From NCBI GenBank assembly GCA_964530005.1, contig CAZGZD010000029.1, positions 1-9,953 of the forward strand: a stretch of 9,953 bases of DNA. The letters run 5' to 3'. The position numbers and the translations under genes were made by a program. This DNA is from CAZGZD01 sp964530005 (lineage in GTDB: Bacteria; Patescibacteriota; Microgenomatia; UBA1406; GWC2-37-13). Of the stretch, positions 1 through 7,816 are shown piece after piece (position 1 is the stretch's first letter; each line of letters starts with the position of its first letter). The notes under the pieces were generated by a model that worked only from the letters and a program-made list of their open reading frames with translations, ran no database searches and was not told where the DNA came from.

Positions 1-733
1 CATTAAGCTTCCTGGGGCATTTGGTTTCTCAATAATTGCACTTACGGTATTTGTAAGACTTCTGCTTCAGCCTTTTTTTCACAAGCAGATGGAGACGGCG
101 CAGAAGATGCACAACCTGAAGCCACATCTTGACAATCTGAGCAAAAAGCATGGAAAAGATAAGGCAAAAATGCAAGCGGAGCAAGCTCGCCTTTTTCAAG
201 AACATGGAGTCAATCCAGCAAGCGGGTGCCTTCTCATCATTATCCAGATTCCCGTATTTATTGCGCTCTATAATACTCTTTTTCATCTCTTTTCAGCTGG
301 ACAAGTTCAGGTAATTCGCGAACTCAATCAGCGTATTTATGCTCCGTTTCTAAAAGTCACGTCGATTGACCCTCACTTTTTTGGATTTAATCTTGCCGCG
401 TCCCCCAAGTCAGCACATATTTGGTACTATTATCTTATTCCTGTTGTCACAGGACTCCTGCAGTATTTTCTTACCACAATGACTATGCCGGCTCCAGCTA
501 AATCAACTTCTATTGAAAAGGGCAAAGAGAAATCCGATGATTCTGGTGACTTCCAAAAAGCGCTCAACACTCAGATGAAGTATGTATTTCCCGTCCTTAT
601 TGGGTGGTTTGCATATAGCATGCCTGTTGGCCTCTCCCTTTACTGGAACATATTTAGTATTTTTGGAATACTTCAACAGAGAGCGTTAAGGGCCAAGACA
701 GAGAGTGCATCAACTCTAAAGGGCGACAAATAA
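1..733 (+). CDS. yidC: YidC/Oxa1-family membrane protein insertase (5' end outside window)
   Basis: YidC inserts membrane proteins into the cytoplasmic membrane, alone or with SecYEG. The frame is open from base 2, 29 codons before the first ATG at 89, so that ATG is internal and the N-terminus lies off the left edge. About 243 residues are visible. The first visible helix carries the family's groove arginine (TVFVRLLLQP, visible residue 19). A charged cytoplasmic hairpin follows, then the hallmark stretch QEHGVNPASGCLLIIIQIPVF. A third hydrophobic segment (WYYYLIPVVTGLLQYF) and a last helix region ending MPVGLSLYWNIFSIFGILQQ complete the usual five-helix core. Nothing suggests damage. jag follows after 28 nt, the normal bacterial neighbour, and this pair usually lies near the replication origin. 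Family assignment is secure; the missing N-terminus prevents saying whether it is a lipoprotein. Confidence 0.96.
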   Translation, partial: IKLPGAFGFSIIALTVFVRLLLQPFFHKQMETAQKMHNLKPHLDNLSKKHGKDKAKMQAEQARLFQEHGVNPASGCLLIIIQIPVFIALYNTLFHLFSAGQVQVIRELNQRIYAPFLKVTSIDPHFFGFNLAASPKSAHIWYYYLIPVVTGLLQYFLTTMTMPAPAKSTSIEKGKEKSDDSGDFQKALNTQMKYVFPVLIGWFAYSMPVGLSLYWNIFSIFGILQQRALRAKTESASTLKGDK

Positions 734-751
734 AGAATTTGAGTGTATACT
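723..751 (+). promoter_or_regulatory. Putative sigma-70-like promoter of jag
   Basis: A -35-like GCGACA (723-728, inside the last yidC codons) is followed by a 17-nt spacer and a -10-like TATACT (746-751, one mismatch), preceded by TG at 744-745. Only 10 nt separate the -10 from the ATG at 762, so the predicted transcript would start about 3-5 nt before the start codon. No Shine-Dalgarno sequence is visible. The match is seen in the sequence; promoter activity is inferred, and jag may also be read through from yidC. Confidence 0.5.
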
Positions 752-761
752 ATAAAGACTT

Positions 762-1241
762 ATGGACAAACTTGAAATCATCAAAAAAGAAGCGAATGAT
801 CTTGCATCAAAGCTTATCGAGACATTCACACTCGATGTCGCGCTCCAGGATGAGGTGTACCTTATTCACATCACATGTGATGCAGATGCACCGACCATAA
901 TCGGCCGCCATGGCGAGACAATCCGCGCATTCCAAAAAATTCTTGAAGTGGCGTTTTATAAGCAGTTTGGCGAGCAGGTCAATATTTTGGTTGATGTGAA
1001 TGATTATCGCACAAAGCAAAAAGAGAAGATTCATGAGATTACAGATAGATATGTGCAAAAGGCAACAGAGACGCGTGAACGCGCCTATGTACGTGGATTC
1101 TCAGCATTTGAGCGCAAGATCGCGCATGAGTATATAGTGGCCAACTATCCAGATCTTACATCTTACTCTGAGGGTGAAGGTCGAGATCGTCGTCTATATA
1201 TCGACTTCAAAACCAACTCACAAGATAACCCAAGTGAGTAA
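762..1241 (+). CDS. jag: Jag/KhpB-like KH-R3H RNA-binding protein
   Basis: Jag (SpoIIIJ-associated protein, KhpB) is a cytoplasmic RNA-binding protein linked in Firmicutes to cell elongation and division control. This 159-residue protein has a KH domain with the GxxG loop GRHG at residues 48-51 (IIGRHGETI). A C-terminal R3H domain follows, with the Arg/His signature in FERKIAHEYI (R118, H122) and the family's SYSEGEGRDRR segment at about 134-144. The N-terminal Jag_N domain found in longer homologues is absent, which is common in short versions of the family. The ATG at 762 is the only sensible start. It lies 28 nt after yidC, the classic gene pair. The RNA targets cannot be deduced from the sequence. 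Confidence 0.93.
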   Translation: MDKLEIIKKEANDLASKLIETFTLDVALQDEVYLIHITCDADAPTIIGRHGETIRAFQKILEVAFYKQFGEQVNILVDVNDYRTKQKEKIHEITDRYVQKATETRERAYVRGFSAFERKIAHEYIVANYPDLTSYSEGEGRDRRLYIDFKTNSQDNPSE

Positions 1242-1274
1242 GCTTGTCAGCCTTTAATTTTGCCTCAATCTTCC

Positions 1275-1305
1275 TTGACATTTGAGTTTAATTTTCTGTT
1301 ACTAT
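1275..1305 (+). promoter_or_regulatory. Putative sigma-70-like promoter of the large orphan gene
   Basis: A perfect -35 TTGACA (1275-1280) is followed after 19 nt by TACTAT (1300-1305), a 4/6 -10 with an upstream TGT (1297-1299) giving an extended -10. The -10 ends 11 nt before the ATG at 1317, so the predicted leader is about 5 nt and contains no Shine-Dalgarno. A second -10-like word, TATAGT, lies at 1311-1316 directly against the ATG. It has no good -35 at 16-18 nt. If it were the true -10, translation would have to begin downstream, for example at GTG 1332. Confidence 0.5.
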
Positions 1306-1316
1306 GAGTGTATAGT

Positions 1317-4300
1317 ATGGAATCAACAGATGTGAAAAGTGGGACTGCTGTGCTGCCTCAGGAGTTTGGTGCTGGGCCAACAAATCCAGAACAAATCGCT
1401 GAGTGGGTATATGAACAATTCAAAGTTGCTCTTGAGCAATTCAATACTTCAGATGAGCTTTTACAAGAATTTAATCGTATAGAGGCATCAGCTCGACAGG
1501 TCGAGCAAAGGGTCGATCATCATGTAATTATTGCTGAGACAGGACAATTTGATGCGGTGGAAGTTGGAATTCAGGGTGATGTGGCAGAAAAAAACAGTGC
1601 AAAAAACAAAGCCGCAAATGTTGAATCATATGTAAAGACAATACTTCAAAGATATAAGGAGGAGCCTTCACTTATCTCAGTTGCGCCAGATTCAACAGGA
1701 GGAAAAATCATACGAGCAATTGTAGATAAGATTAAAGATCCCGATACAGAGATTACTGAGATGACTGCGCCTGTGATATATCGCCTTATCAAAAAAGCAG
1801 CCAATGGAGAAATTACCAATCCAATTGAAGCTCTTGAAAGCGAATCGATAAGGCGCCTTGCATATATTGATTCAGGACTCGCTCAAAATATTGTGGATGT
1901 ATTGGGGGCTGTTGCTGCCGATATGGGAGTTGACTTAGAGCAAATTAATAAGATGAAGGATATTGTTCACACACAAAAAGATACTTTCAAGCAAACGTCA
2001 AACTCTCATGAGGAAAGACTACTCAACTACGACATGGAGATGCTTACAAGATACTTCAAGGATGCCCCAGATCGCGAGAGAGTACGGCGACTTTATATAA
2101 AAGATGAGTTTCTTGAGTGGGTTAGGGAAAATTATGCGACTTCTATTTATGAAGCCCTTGATCTTCAGGAAAGACAAACACACGGTCTTGATCCTAGCAA
2201 TCCAGATGGAATTATTAGCTATTATAAGAAGCTTAAAGAAAGAGACTTCGATGGGAATAGAGATCTTGAGAGCAAATTTAAGGCGCAAATAAGAATAGCA
2301 TCGTCAAAAATTCAGAATGAGATCTTATATCCTTTTACTGCATTTTTTCAGTCAGTGACGAAGCAACACAACACCAAATTCTTTGATGAAAGCATACAGG
2401 AAGGTTGGCACGAATCTCCCGAGTCTATGTATCAGCGGCTTTTTTTGAATATGAACGATATGTTTAATCGATGTGTAGATGAGTTGCAGGATCTAGATTT
2501 TTATATCCCAGCATACGAAAGGGGGACGGATGTCAGTATAAGAAAGGGTAAAAAAGGAGATACACCGAGTGACTATATATTTGAGTCAACTCTTGCCAAT
2601 AAAGAAAAAGAGGTAGATCTTTATGATTTTGTGGCGGGAGCCCGTACTCAAGTTGAGAGCTATAAGCGGATCACGGGGTATCTCCACAATGTGAGAGCAC
2701 TTTATCATAAGACCGGCAAGTCGCCAGAAGAGGGTGGATGGTGGGGCCAGATGGTAGAATTCTCCCAAGGGCTTCTTACCTCCGACATAGATACACTTTA
2801 TCGAATGCCCAACAACAATATGATCCAAAGAGCAACTCAGCTCTACATGCAGCACTTGAGCAGCTACATGATGCAGAATAACTGGGTGGGTAGGCCAGAA
2901 CTTTTTACTCGAGATCCACAAAATAATCGAAATAGTATGGAAGAGGGGGTTCACAGACAGTTGAGCGTGATGTTTTCAGATGTTGCGGAGCATGAGCTGG
3001 ATATTGCAACTCACATGGGGGTCAACATAGCCAAGGCGATATTTTATAGTGAGCCTGAGATGGTAGCGTGGGGGCAGCCGAATCTTGATATATCTCTCGA
3101 GAGTCCAAAGGCGACGGGCTCCACAATCCATACAGCCGACTGGGTGATCTTGCGCGCACTTAATCCCGAGCATCTCTCAGTACTTGATCTTAAGTCCTGG
3201 GGATTCAATAGCCTTCTTACGGTGCCCGTGCAAAATCCAAATCCAAAAAAGAAATGGTTCTGGACACACGAACCGCTTATGAGGAGAATGAAGCATAAGC
3301 GAGAAGCCATCCACAATGGACGGGAAGGAATTGATGGATATGAAGATTATGGCGATCTGTATAATACGCTGACACTCGATGACACCTTGTGTAATATGAC
3401 AGGAGCTGCAGGTCCGTGGTCCAGAAGTGGCGGGTGGAGAATTGAGCGGTCTTATGAGCAATTCTTGGTGAAGCGCGAGCATGGTAAAAGTCACAGTCAG
3501 GAAGAGTGGAGATTGGATGATCCAGATAAGATATATGATGTAGGTAAGCTTGATGTGCTTGCTACATGGCAGAATTTGGAGCCCCTTGGCTTTGAAGTGC
3601 TTCATTCATTTGTACAGACAAGACTGCAAGGCAAGGATAAGAAATTCCTTTTCGGTAAAGACAAAAAAGGGGAGCGCGATCGACTTTTTGATCATTTATT
3701 CGAGACATATATTAAACCTCAGATGTCCGGACACGGCGATATGACGCTTGACGGCTATATTAAACTTATGGAGACTGGCAGCGAGGGTGAGCTGACAGGT
3801 ATTCAACATAAAAAAGATGGTCATGTAATAAGCGCTGCAGACGCTGTAGATCAGGCAATTCGGACAGGGGAGATTACCATTCATGATGGTATGACGCGAG
3901 AGCAATATATCGAGATGGAGATAAATACACGCTTGTTAAACAGAGCTATGATAGGAATCCTTGCTCAACAGATACCCACCAAATTTGCGTATCTTGAGCG
4001 CTCAGCTTTCACACCTGATGGCAATACTGCTTTCAAATTTCTTTTTACTCAGATTAAAGATAAGTATAGCTCAGACACACTTCGTGACACTTTGCAAGAT
4101 ATGTCACTTATTGAGACTATGTTGACTGAGGAGAAACAGCTAAGAATGCGCGAGATTGCCCATAGTAAGGTAGGGCGAGAAAAAGCAGATTACTGGAAGG
4201 GTGAAGATTTTAGTACATTCAATGTCAATGAAGAGTCGATCAGGCGGATGTTTCAAAAGCTTAAAGATAAAGACGAAAAAACTGGCAATAAAAATAGAAA

Positions 4301-5192
4301 ACTTAGAGAATATCAAAAAGATATTGATGATCGGCAGTCGCGAGTGCTGGAAGTGTACAACCTACTCAAAGAGAATTACCTTACAAATGATTATCAGCAG
4401 TATACATTTGCTCAGCGTCTTCGCCGAGTAGGAGTACGTGGCGATGTTCAGCATCAGTCGGATTTTCGCTTTGCGATCGCATCCGAACAGGTGGCACATG
4501 AATTCTTAGCCTATGCCTCAGCAGGTGAGGAGATGTTGTGGCGTACGACCGTCGATATACGGGATGCGGATGTTATCGTGAATCAGGGATTTAAAGAGCT
4601 GTACGGGGTTCTTAAAAATGTTGCCCATAGCGGTGACATGAAGCCACTTATTGAGCTGCTTGGCAAAGTTAGCCGAGGTGCATCGGACATCGGAGGTGCG
4701 CCACTATCAAATCAGTTGGTATATCAATTTGCCGCTGTGGCTATCAATTTCTTCAAAAAAGATTGGCAATCGCGCCATCTCTGGTCGCATGCTTTGAGCG
4801 TTGGCAAGAAAAACTCCCTTGCTGCAGAGCTCCTTGGATCGATGCGAAACATTCATGAGTGGGACGTGGCGGCGATGAATAGATTTATCGAAGAGCTTGA
4901 GGTGAATGGGCTTCTCAGCAAAGATGGGCGCAACTTCAATAAGCCTGAGGAGCGAGAGTGGCATAGCATAAAAATTCCTTTTACCAATATAAATACTCCG
5001 TTTAAGTATAGTACTATGAAACGAGATTATTGGTTCTGTACCAAGCAATTGAAGCAAAACTTTGGTGTCTCATGGCGATCCATAGCATGGGAATATATCA
5101 ACAAGGTATTGCCCATTGTCCTTGCCGGATCTGCAGCGCTTATCGCATTTAAGGCATTTCAAGAGCAGACAGGAAAGAAGCGAGGGCATTAG
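1317..5192 (+). CDS. Large uncharacterised protein (1291 aa), possible C-terminal membrane anchor
   Basis: I recognise no characterised domain in this protein. It has no signal peptide and is rich in charged and aromatic residues. It looks mostly alpha-helical by eye and has very few cysteines (for example C386), which fits a cytoplasmic location. A Lys/Glu-rich stretch at about 982-1022 could form a coiled coil. The only clear hydrophobic segment is at the extreme C-terminus (VLPIVLAGSAALIAF, about 1264-1281), followed by a basic ten-residue tail, so it may be tail-anchored. The ATG at 1317 is preferred over an in-frame GTG at 1308 because the predicted transcript starts near 1312; GTG 1332 is a less likely alternative. 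It sits between jag and a T4SS-type pilin gene, with its own promoter and no clear terminator on either side. This context suggests a role linked to the envelope machine, but that is inference only. Confidence 0.85.
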   Translation: MESTDVKSGTAVLPQEFGAGPTNPEQIAEWVYEQFKVALEQFNTSDELLQEFNRIEASARQVEQRVDHHVIIAETGQFDAVEVGIQGDVAEKNSAKNKAANVESYVKTILQRYKEEPSLISVAPDSTGGKIIRAIVDKIKDPDTEITEMTAPVIYRLIKKAANGEITNPIEALESESIRRLAYIDSGLAQNIVDVLGAVAADMGVDLEQINKMKDIVHTQKDTFKQTSNSHEERLLNYDMEMLTRYFKDAPDRERVRRLYIKDEFLEWVRENYATSIYEALDLQERQTHGLDPSNPDGIISYYKKLKERDFDGNRDLESKFKAQIRIASSKIQNEILYPFTAFFQSVTKQHNTKFFDESIQEGWHESPESMYQRLFLNMNDMFNRCVDELQDLDFYIPAYERGTDVSIRKGKKGDTPSDYIFESTLANKEKEVDLYDFVAGARTQVESYKRITGYLHNVRALYHKTGKSPEEGGWWGQMVEFSQGLLTSDIDTLYRMPNNNMIQRATQLYMQHLSSYMMQNNWVGRPELFTRDPQNNRNSMEEGVHRQLSVMFSDVAEHELDIATHMGVNIAKAIFYSEPEMVAWGQPNLDISLESPKATGSTIHTADWVILRALNPEHLSVLDLKSWGFNSLLTVPVQNPNPKKKWFWTHEPLMRRMKHKREAIHNGREGIDGYEDYGDLYNTLTLDDTLCNMTGAAGPWSRSGGWRIERSYEQFLVKREHGKSHSQEEWRLDDPDKIYDVGKLDVLATWQNLEPLGFEVLHSFVQTRLQGKDKKFLFGKDKKGERDRLFDHLFETYIKPQMSGHGDMTLDGYIKLMETGSEGELTGIQHKKDGHVISAADAVDQAIRTGEITIHDGMTREQYIEMEINTRLLNRAMIGILAQQIPTKFAYLERSAFTPDGNTAFKFLFTQIKDKYSSDTLRDTLQDMSLIETMLTEEKQLRMREIAHSKVGREKADYWKGEDFSTFNVNEESIRRMFQKLKDKDEKTGNKNRKLREYQKDIDDRQSRVLEVYNLLKENYLTNDYQQYTFAQRLRRVGVRGDVQHQSDFRFAIASEQVAHEFLAYASAGEEMLWRTTVDIRDADVIVNQGFKELYGVLKNVAHSGDMKPLIELLGKVSRGASDIGGAPLSNQLVYQFAAVAINFFKKDWQSRHLWSHALSVGKKNSLAAELLGSMRNIHEWDVAAMNRFIEELEVNGLLSKDGRNFNKPEEREWHSIKIPFTNINTPFKYSTMKRDYWFCTKQLKQNFGVSWRSIAWEYINKVLPIVLAGSAALIAFKAFQEQTGKKRGH

Positions 5193-5218
5193 ATAAACAT
5201 ATTTTAGCCACGATAGAT

Positions 5219-5247
5219 TTGAAACACACTCTGATTATTTGTATAAT
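5219..5247 (+). promoter_or_regulatory. Strong sigma-70 promoter of the pilin-like gene
   Basis: TTGAAA (5219-5224, one mismatch to the -35 consensus), an optimal 17-nt spacer, and a perfect TATAAT (5242-5247). The ATG at 5257 begins only 9 nt after the -10, so the predicted start of transcription is about 2-4 nt before the start codon. No Shine-Dalgarno sequence could fit in that leader. This is the best promoter match in the window. Confidence 0.75.
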
Positions 5248-5256
5248 CCGTAAAAG

Positions 5257-6021
5257 ATGATACATAGACTTGCTACTTCATTTTTATTATTTTTCTTGCT
5301 TTTTATCATTTTCTCTGCACGTCCTGCTGCAGCTGTTATTGATATTGACGATGCAATTGGAAGTAATATTCAATGTGGGCAAATAGGACTTGCGTGTTGC
5401 TCTCGCGAGGATAAGGACTTTACTTTTAATGTTCCCATGGAGAGTTGGCCACAACCTTTTGGACTAATCTCAAGAGTAATCGGCGTTGATCAATTATTAG
5501 ATTTTGTGATAGGGAAAGTTGGGGGAGGAGCGAGGGGAATAATGGACCATGTGATAGGAAATGTTATGAATACAGAGGCAAAGCAGTGCTTTTCTGGTAA
5601 AGCCCAAGGGTCGGGCGATAGTTGTGTGTGTGTAGATGATCGCGTAGAGAATCTGACGCGGCTTTGCCAGGGAATCAAGTCGCCTGGAGAGATACAGCAA
5701 TGTGTGAGATGTACTGGTGGCCGTGGGAGAAATCCAGGCCGAGGCATATGGACAGGGCTTGGTTGTTTTGAGACTGATATATCAGCACTAATCAAGAATA
5801 CCCTGCTCGGGCTTGGGGTAGGACTTGGTGGAGTAGTATCTATGCTTTGTATCATCTACTCATCTGTGATGCTCCAGACTTCAGGTGGCAATCCAGAGCG
5901 GATCAAGAAAGCCCGAGAGTATCTCACATCCTGTATAATCGGACTACTACTTATCTTATTCTCAGTATTCTTGCTCCAGCTCATTGGGGTGAATATTCTA
6001 CGACTTCCCGGATTTAGTTAG
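5257..6021 (+). CDS. T4SS pilin-like protein (TrbC/VirB2 or Mbov_0395 type) with Cys-rich ectodomain
   Basis: The protein has 254 residues. A signal peptide (1-26, ending ARPAAA) precedes an extracytoplasmic region. Two C-terminal membrane helices (about 180-203 and 224-248) flank a short polar loop, GGNPERIKKAREYL, and the chain ends IGVNILRLPGF. This helix-loop-helix layout with a 'TSGGNP..' loop is characteristic of the T4SS pilin family widespread in Patescibacteria. VirB2/TrbC pilins are normally little more than those two helices. Here about 150 extra residues lie before them, with ten cysteines (40, 47, 48, 111, 123, 125, 137, 149, 152, 170), including CVC and CVRC motifs, which suggests disulfide bonding or metal binding. 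The gene has its own strong promoter and converges with the VirB6-like gene. It could be a major pilin or a membrane-embedded pilus-base component; the sequence does not decide. Confidence 0.8.
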   Translation: MIHRLATSFLLFFLLFIIFSARPAAAVIDIDDAIGSNIQCGQIGLACCSREDKDFTFNVPMESWPQPFGLISRVIGVDQLLDFVIGKVGGGARGIMDHVIGNVMNTEAKQCFSGKAQGSGDSCVCVDDRVENLTRLCQGIKSPGEIQQCVRCTGGRGRNPGRGIWTGLGCFETDISALIKNTLLGLGVGLGGVVSMLCIIYSSVMLQTSGGNPERIKKAREYLTSCIIGLLLILFSVFLLQLIGVNILRLPGFS

Positions 6022-6065
6022 TTCACAGGAAGTAAAAACGTCTAAGTTAAATTCAGCTTCTTTAG

Positions 6066-7781
6066 CTAAAAATCTGGCGGAGGAGGGTTTTTATGTGGGT
6101 CTTCGTCTCCATGTTTTAATACATTTTTAAGTATTGGTATATCTTGTAGTTTACTAGATATTGATTTTGGAAGCATCTGGGCATAGTGTTGTGCATATAT
6201 CCCATAATGGCTGAACTGCCGCCATGCACTGCCTGTGGTGGCTCCAGCCGCTGAGAAGAACAGGCCTGGGCCAATCGACAGGCCTGTGGGCTTGATGCCT
6301 AGCTTCTCCTTGACAAGCTTCACAAAGTCGGGAGTAAGGAAGTATATACCCACTCCAACAAGCGTGGCGAATGCTTTGGTGTCCAATCCATACAAAAAAG
6401 GAGGCGTCCAGATTTTGTCAGAGTTATTGAGTGCGACTGTTGTCATAAAATATGCGGTGAGAGCGCATACGACGACTGTGGGGAATGTGAGTATCTCAGC
6501 CGCCAGATTTTTAAACCATGAGGTGATAAATTTCTTGCCCGGAACCGCACCAAGAAGAAGGTATAGAGGAGCAAATATCACATATAAGAGAATCTTGATG
6601 TAGGAGGCCATAAGCATAAAAAAAATACGAAACATCACAAATATCACAGTGAGTGCAACAATAAGAGATATTACAAAAGGAACTGCGTAGTTGTAAAGAA
6701 CTGTGAAAAAAAGAATAGATAAGCCAAGTAATATTGGATTTTTTCCAAGATTGCCAAGGAATGCTGTACCTCCCCCTCCGAAAGTAAGCGCTTGAGCCTC
6801 AACTCCAGCCCCAGTATCCTTAAACATACTGGCTATTGGCTCTAGAGCGGTTTTACTTAGTAGCCAATCAGCCCCCCATACTGACAAATAGAAGCTTAGT
6901 GTAGTGCGGACTATTCTATTTATTGAAGTAGGTAGAATATTCAAAAGAGACTGACCCATCTCAAAAAATGGATATCCAATAGGCCATGTCGTAAAGAAGC
7001 CAGCCCCTGCGTACTTATTGATAAGACGAGCTTGATCAGTGACTTTGAGATCGCCAATATTAAAGTGGGCGAATTGGCCCACAGCAAGCGCGATGATAAG
7101 ATACATCAGATCTATCATAAAGCCAGCAATAGGGAAGGAAAAGGTGATAAAAAGTAGCGTGATCACAATCCTTGGAAGCGCATTCTCTATGCCAATCACT
7201 GTCTGCTGATCTATCTTGGTGCGGAACATGATAAGAAATCCGATTGTGATAAGCACGATTACAAGAGCAATGTAAGCAAAGTCTCGAAACACCTTCCATG
7301 CACCGAGGAATGGTCGGAGTGCTCCAAAGCCAATTCCTTCAGCAGCGTATGATTGAGGGATAAAGCCTGCTCGTTGTAGCGAGTCAGTCGCCCAGTATAT
7401 GCCAGACGCCGGTGGATGAGCAAAGGGAGCCGTGATAAGCGCGGTCATGCCCCCAAGCATACTGTGGGGGTAGTTTGCCTCTCCATCTGCTGGATTGTCT
7501 GTGCAGCCCTCGCCTATGAATGTACACATTACCACTCTATACGATATGAGAGACGCTTTTGTTCCTTGTGTCTTTTGGTATTTGGGATCTTTGATGATCT
7601 TGTATATCTCAGTTCGATTTGCTTCAATAGGATCGATAGTATGAGTCGGTTTGGGCAAGTCGCGAGCTATAAGAAATACGAAAAGATTAATGACGACAAA
7701 AAAGACGATGAATACAAGTGCAACTTTCCTGAATATACCATAGCCTTGTGTGAGGAAGCTCTTGATACTTATGAGGGGCAT
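6066..7781 (-). CDS. VirB6/TrbL-like polytopic membrane protein of a T4SS-like system
   Basis: VirB6/TrbL proteins form part of the inner-membrane channel of type IV secretion systems. This 571-residue protein has an N-terminal helix (about 17-39) and an extracytoplasmic loop with C86 and C93. Further hydrophobic segments lie at about 167-186 and 203-234, a long block at about 348-415, then about 429-451 and 471-490. Diagnostic stretches, recalled from Patescibacteria homologues, are AWKVFRDFAYIALV followed by ALPRIVITLLFITFSFPIAG, and FRIFFMLMASYIKILLYVIF followed by APLYLLLGAVPGKKFITSWF. The tail is cytoplasmic or periplasmic and ends in NPPPPDF. The start at 7781 is supported by a promoter placed just upstream. 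It is the last gene of a leftward block after two wall hydrolases and faces the pilin gene, which fits a shared secretion or pilus machine. Whether it exports DNA, imports DNA or builds a pilus is not visible. Confidence 0.75.
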   Translation of the reverse strand: MPLISIKSFLTQGYGIFRKVALVFIVFFVVINLFVFLIARDLPKPTHTIDPIEANRTEIYKIIKDPKYQKTQGTKASLISYRVVMCTFIGEGCTDNPADGEANYPHSMLGGMTALITAPFAHPPASGIYWATDSLQRAGFIPQSYAAEGIGFGALRPFLGAWKVFRDFAYIALVIVLITIGFLIMFRTKIDQQTVIGIENALPRIVITLLFITFSFPIAGFMIDLMYLIIALAVGQFAHFNIGDLKVTDQARLINKYAGAGFFTTWPIGYPFFEMGQSLLNILPTSINRIVRTTLSFYLSVWGADWLLSKTALEPIASMFKDTGAGVEAQALTFGGGGTAFLGNLGKNPILLGLSILFFTVLYNYAVPFVISLIVALTVIFVMFRIFFMLMASYIKILLYVIFAPLYLLLGAVPGKKFITSWFKNLAAEILTFPTVVVCALTAYFMTTVALNNSDKIWTPPFLYGLDTKAFATLVGVGIYFLTPDFVKLVKEKLGIKPTGLSIGPGLFFSAAGATTGSAWRQFSHYGIYAQHYAQMLPKSISSKLQDIPILKNVLKHGDEDPHKNPPPPDF

Positions 7782-7786
7782 AACTC

Positions 7787-7816
7787 ATTGTAGAGAAGTT
7801 CGAGGCCGCTTGTCAA
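7787..7816 (-). promoter_or_regulatory. Putative sigma-70-like promoter of the VirB6-like gene
   Basis: Read on the - strand: a perfect -35 TTGACA (7816-7811), an 18-nt spacer, and TACAAT (7792-7787, one mismatch). Only five bases separate the -10 from the ATG at 7781, so transcription would be expected to begin at or within a base or two of the A of the ATG, a strictly leaderless arrangement. The -35 overlaps an inverted repeat (7810-7824). Confidence 0.6.

Noticed and set aside
89..91. ATG 89 as the start of yidC
   Set aside because: The frame continues upstream to the window edge and encodes the conserved first core helix with the groove arginine, so this methionine is internal.
3177..3605. 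Open frame of 142 codons on the - strand inside the large orphan gene
   Set aside because: It lies wholly antisense to a continuous 1291-codon frame, shows no coherent domain and has no promoter or ribosome site that I could see.
5490..5855. Open frame of 121 codons on the - strand inside the pilin-like gene
   Set aside because: It is antisense to a gene with clear signal peptide, membrane helices and promoter. Its product is Pro/Ser/Thr-rich low-quality sequence with no recognisable domain and no supported start.
6235..6603. Open frame of 122 codons on the + strand opposite the C-terminal half of the VirB6-like gene
   Set aside because: It is antisense to recognisable membrane segments of the real gene and has no support of its own.
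7416..7793. Open frame of 125 codons on the + strand opposite the start of the VirB6-like gene
   Set aside because: It is a shadow of the N-terminal coding region of the VirB6-like protein. The product has scattered Cys and no family-like pattern.
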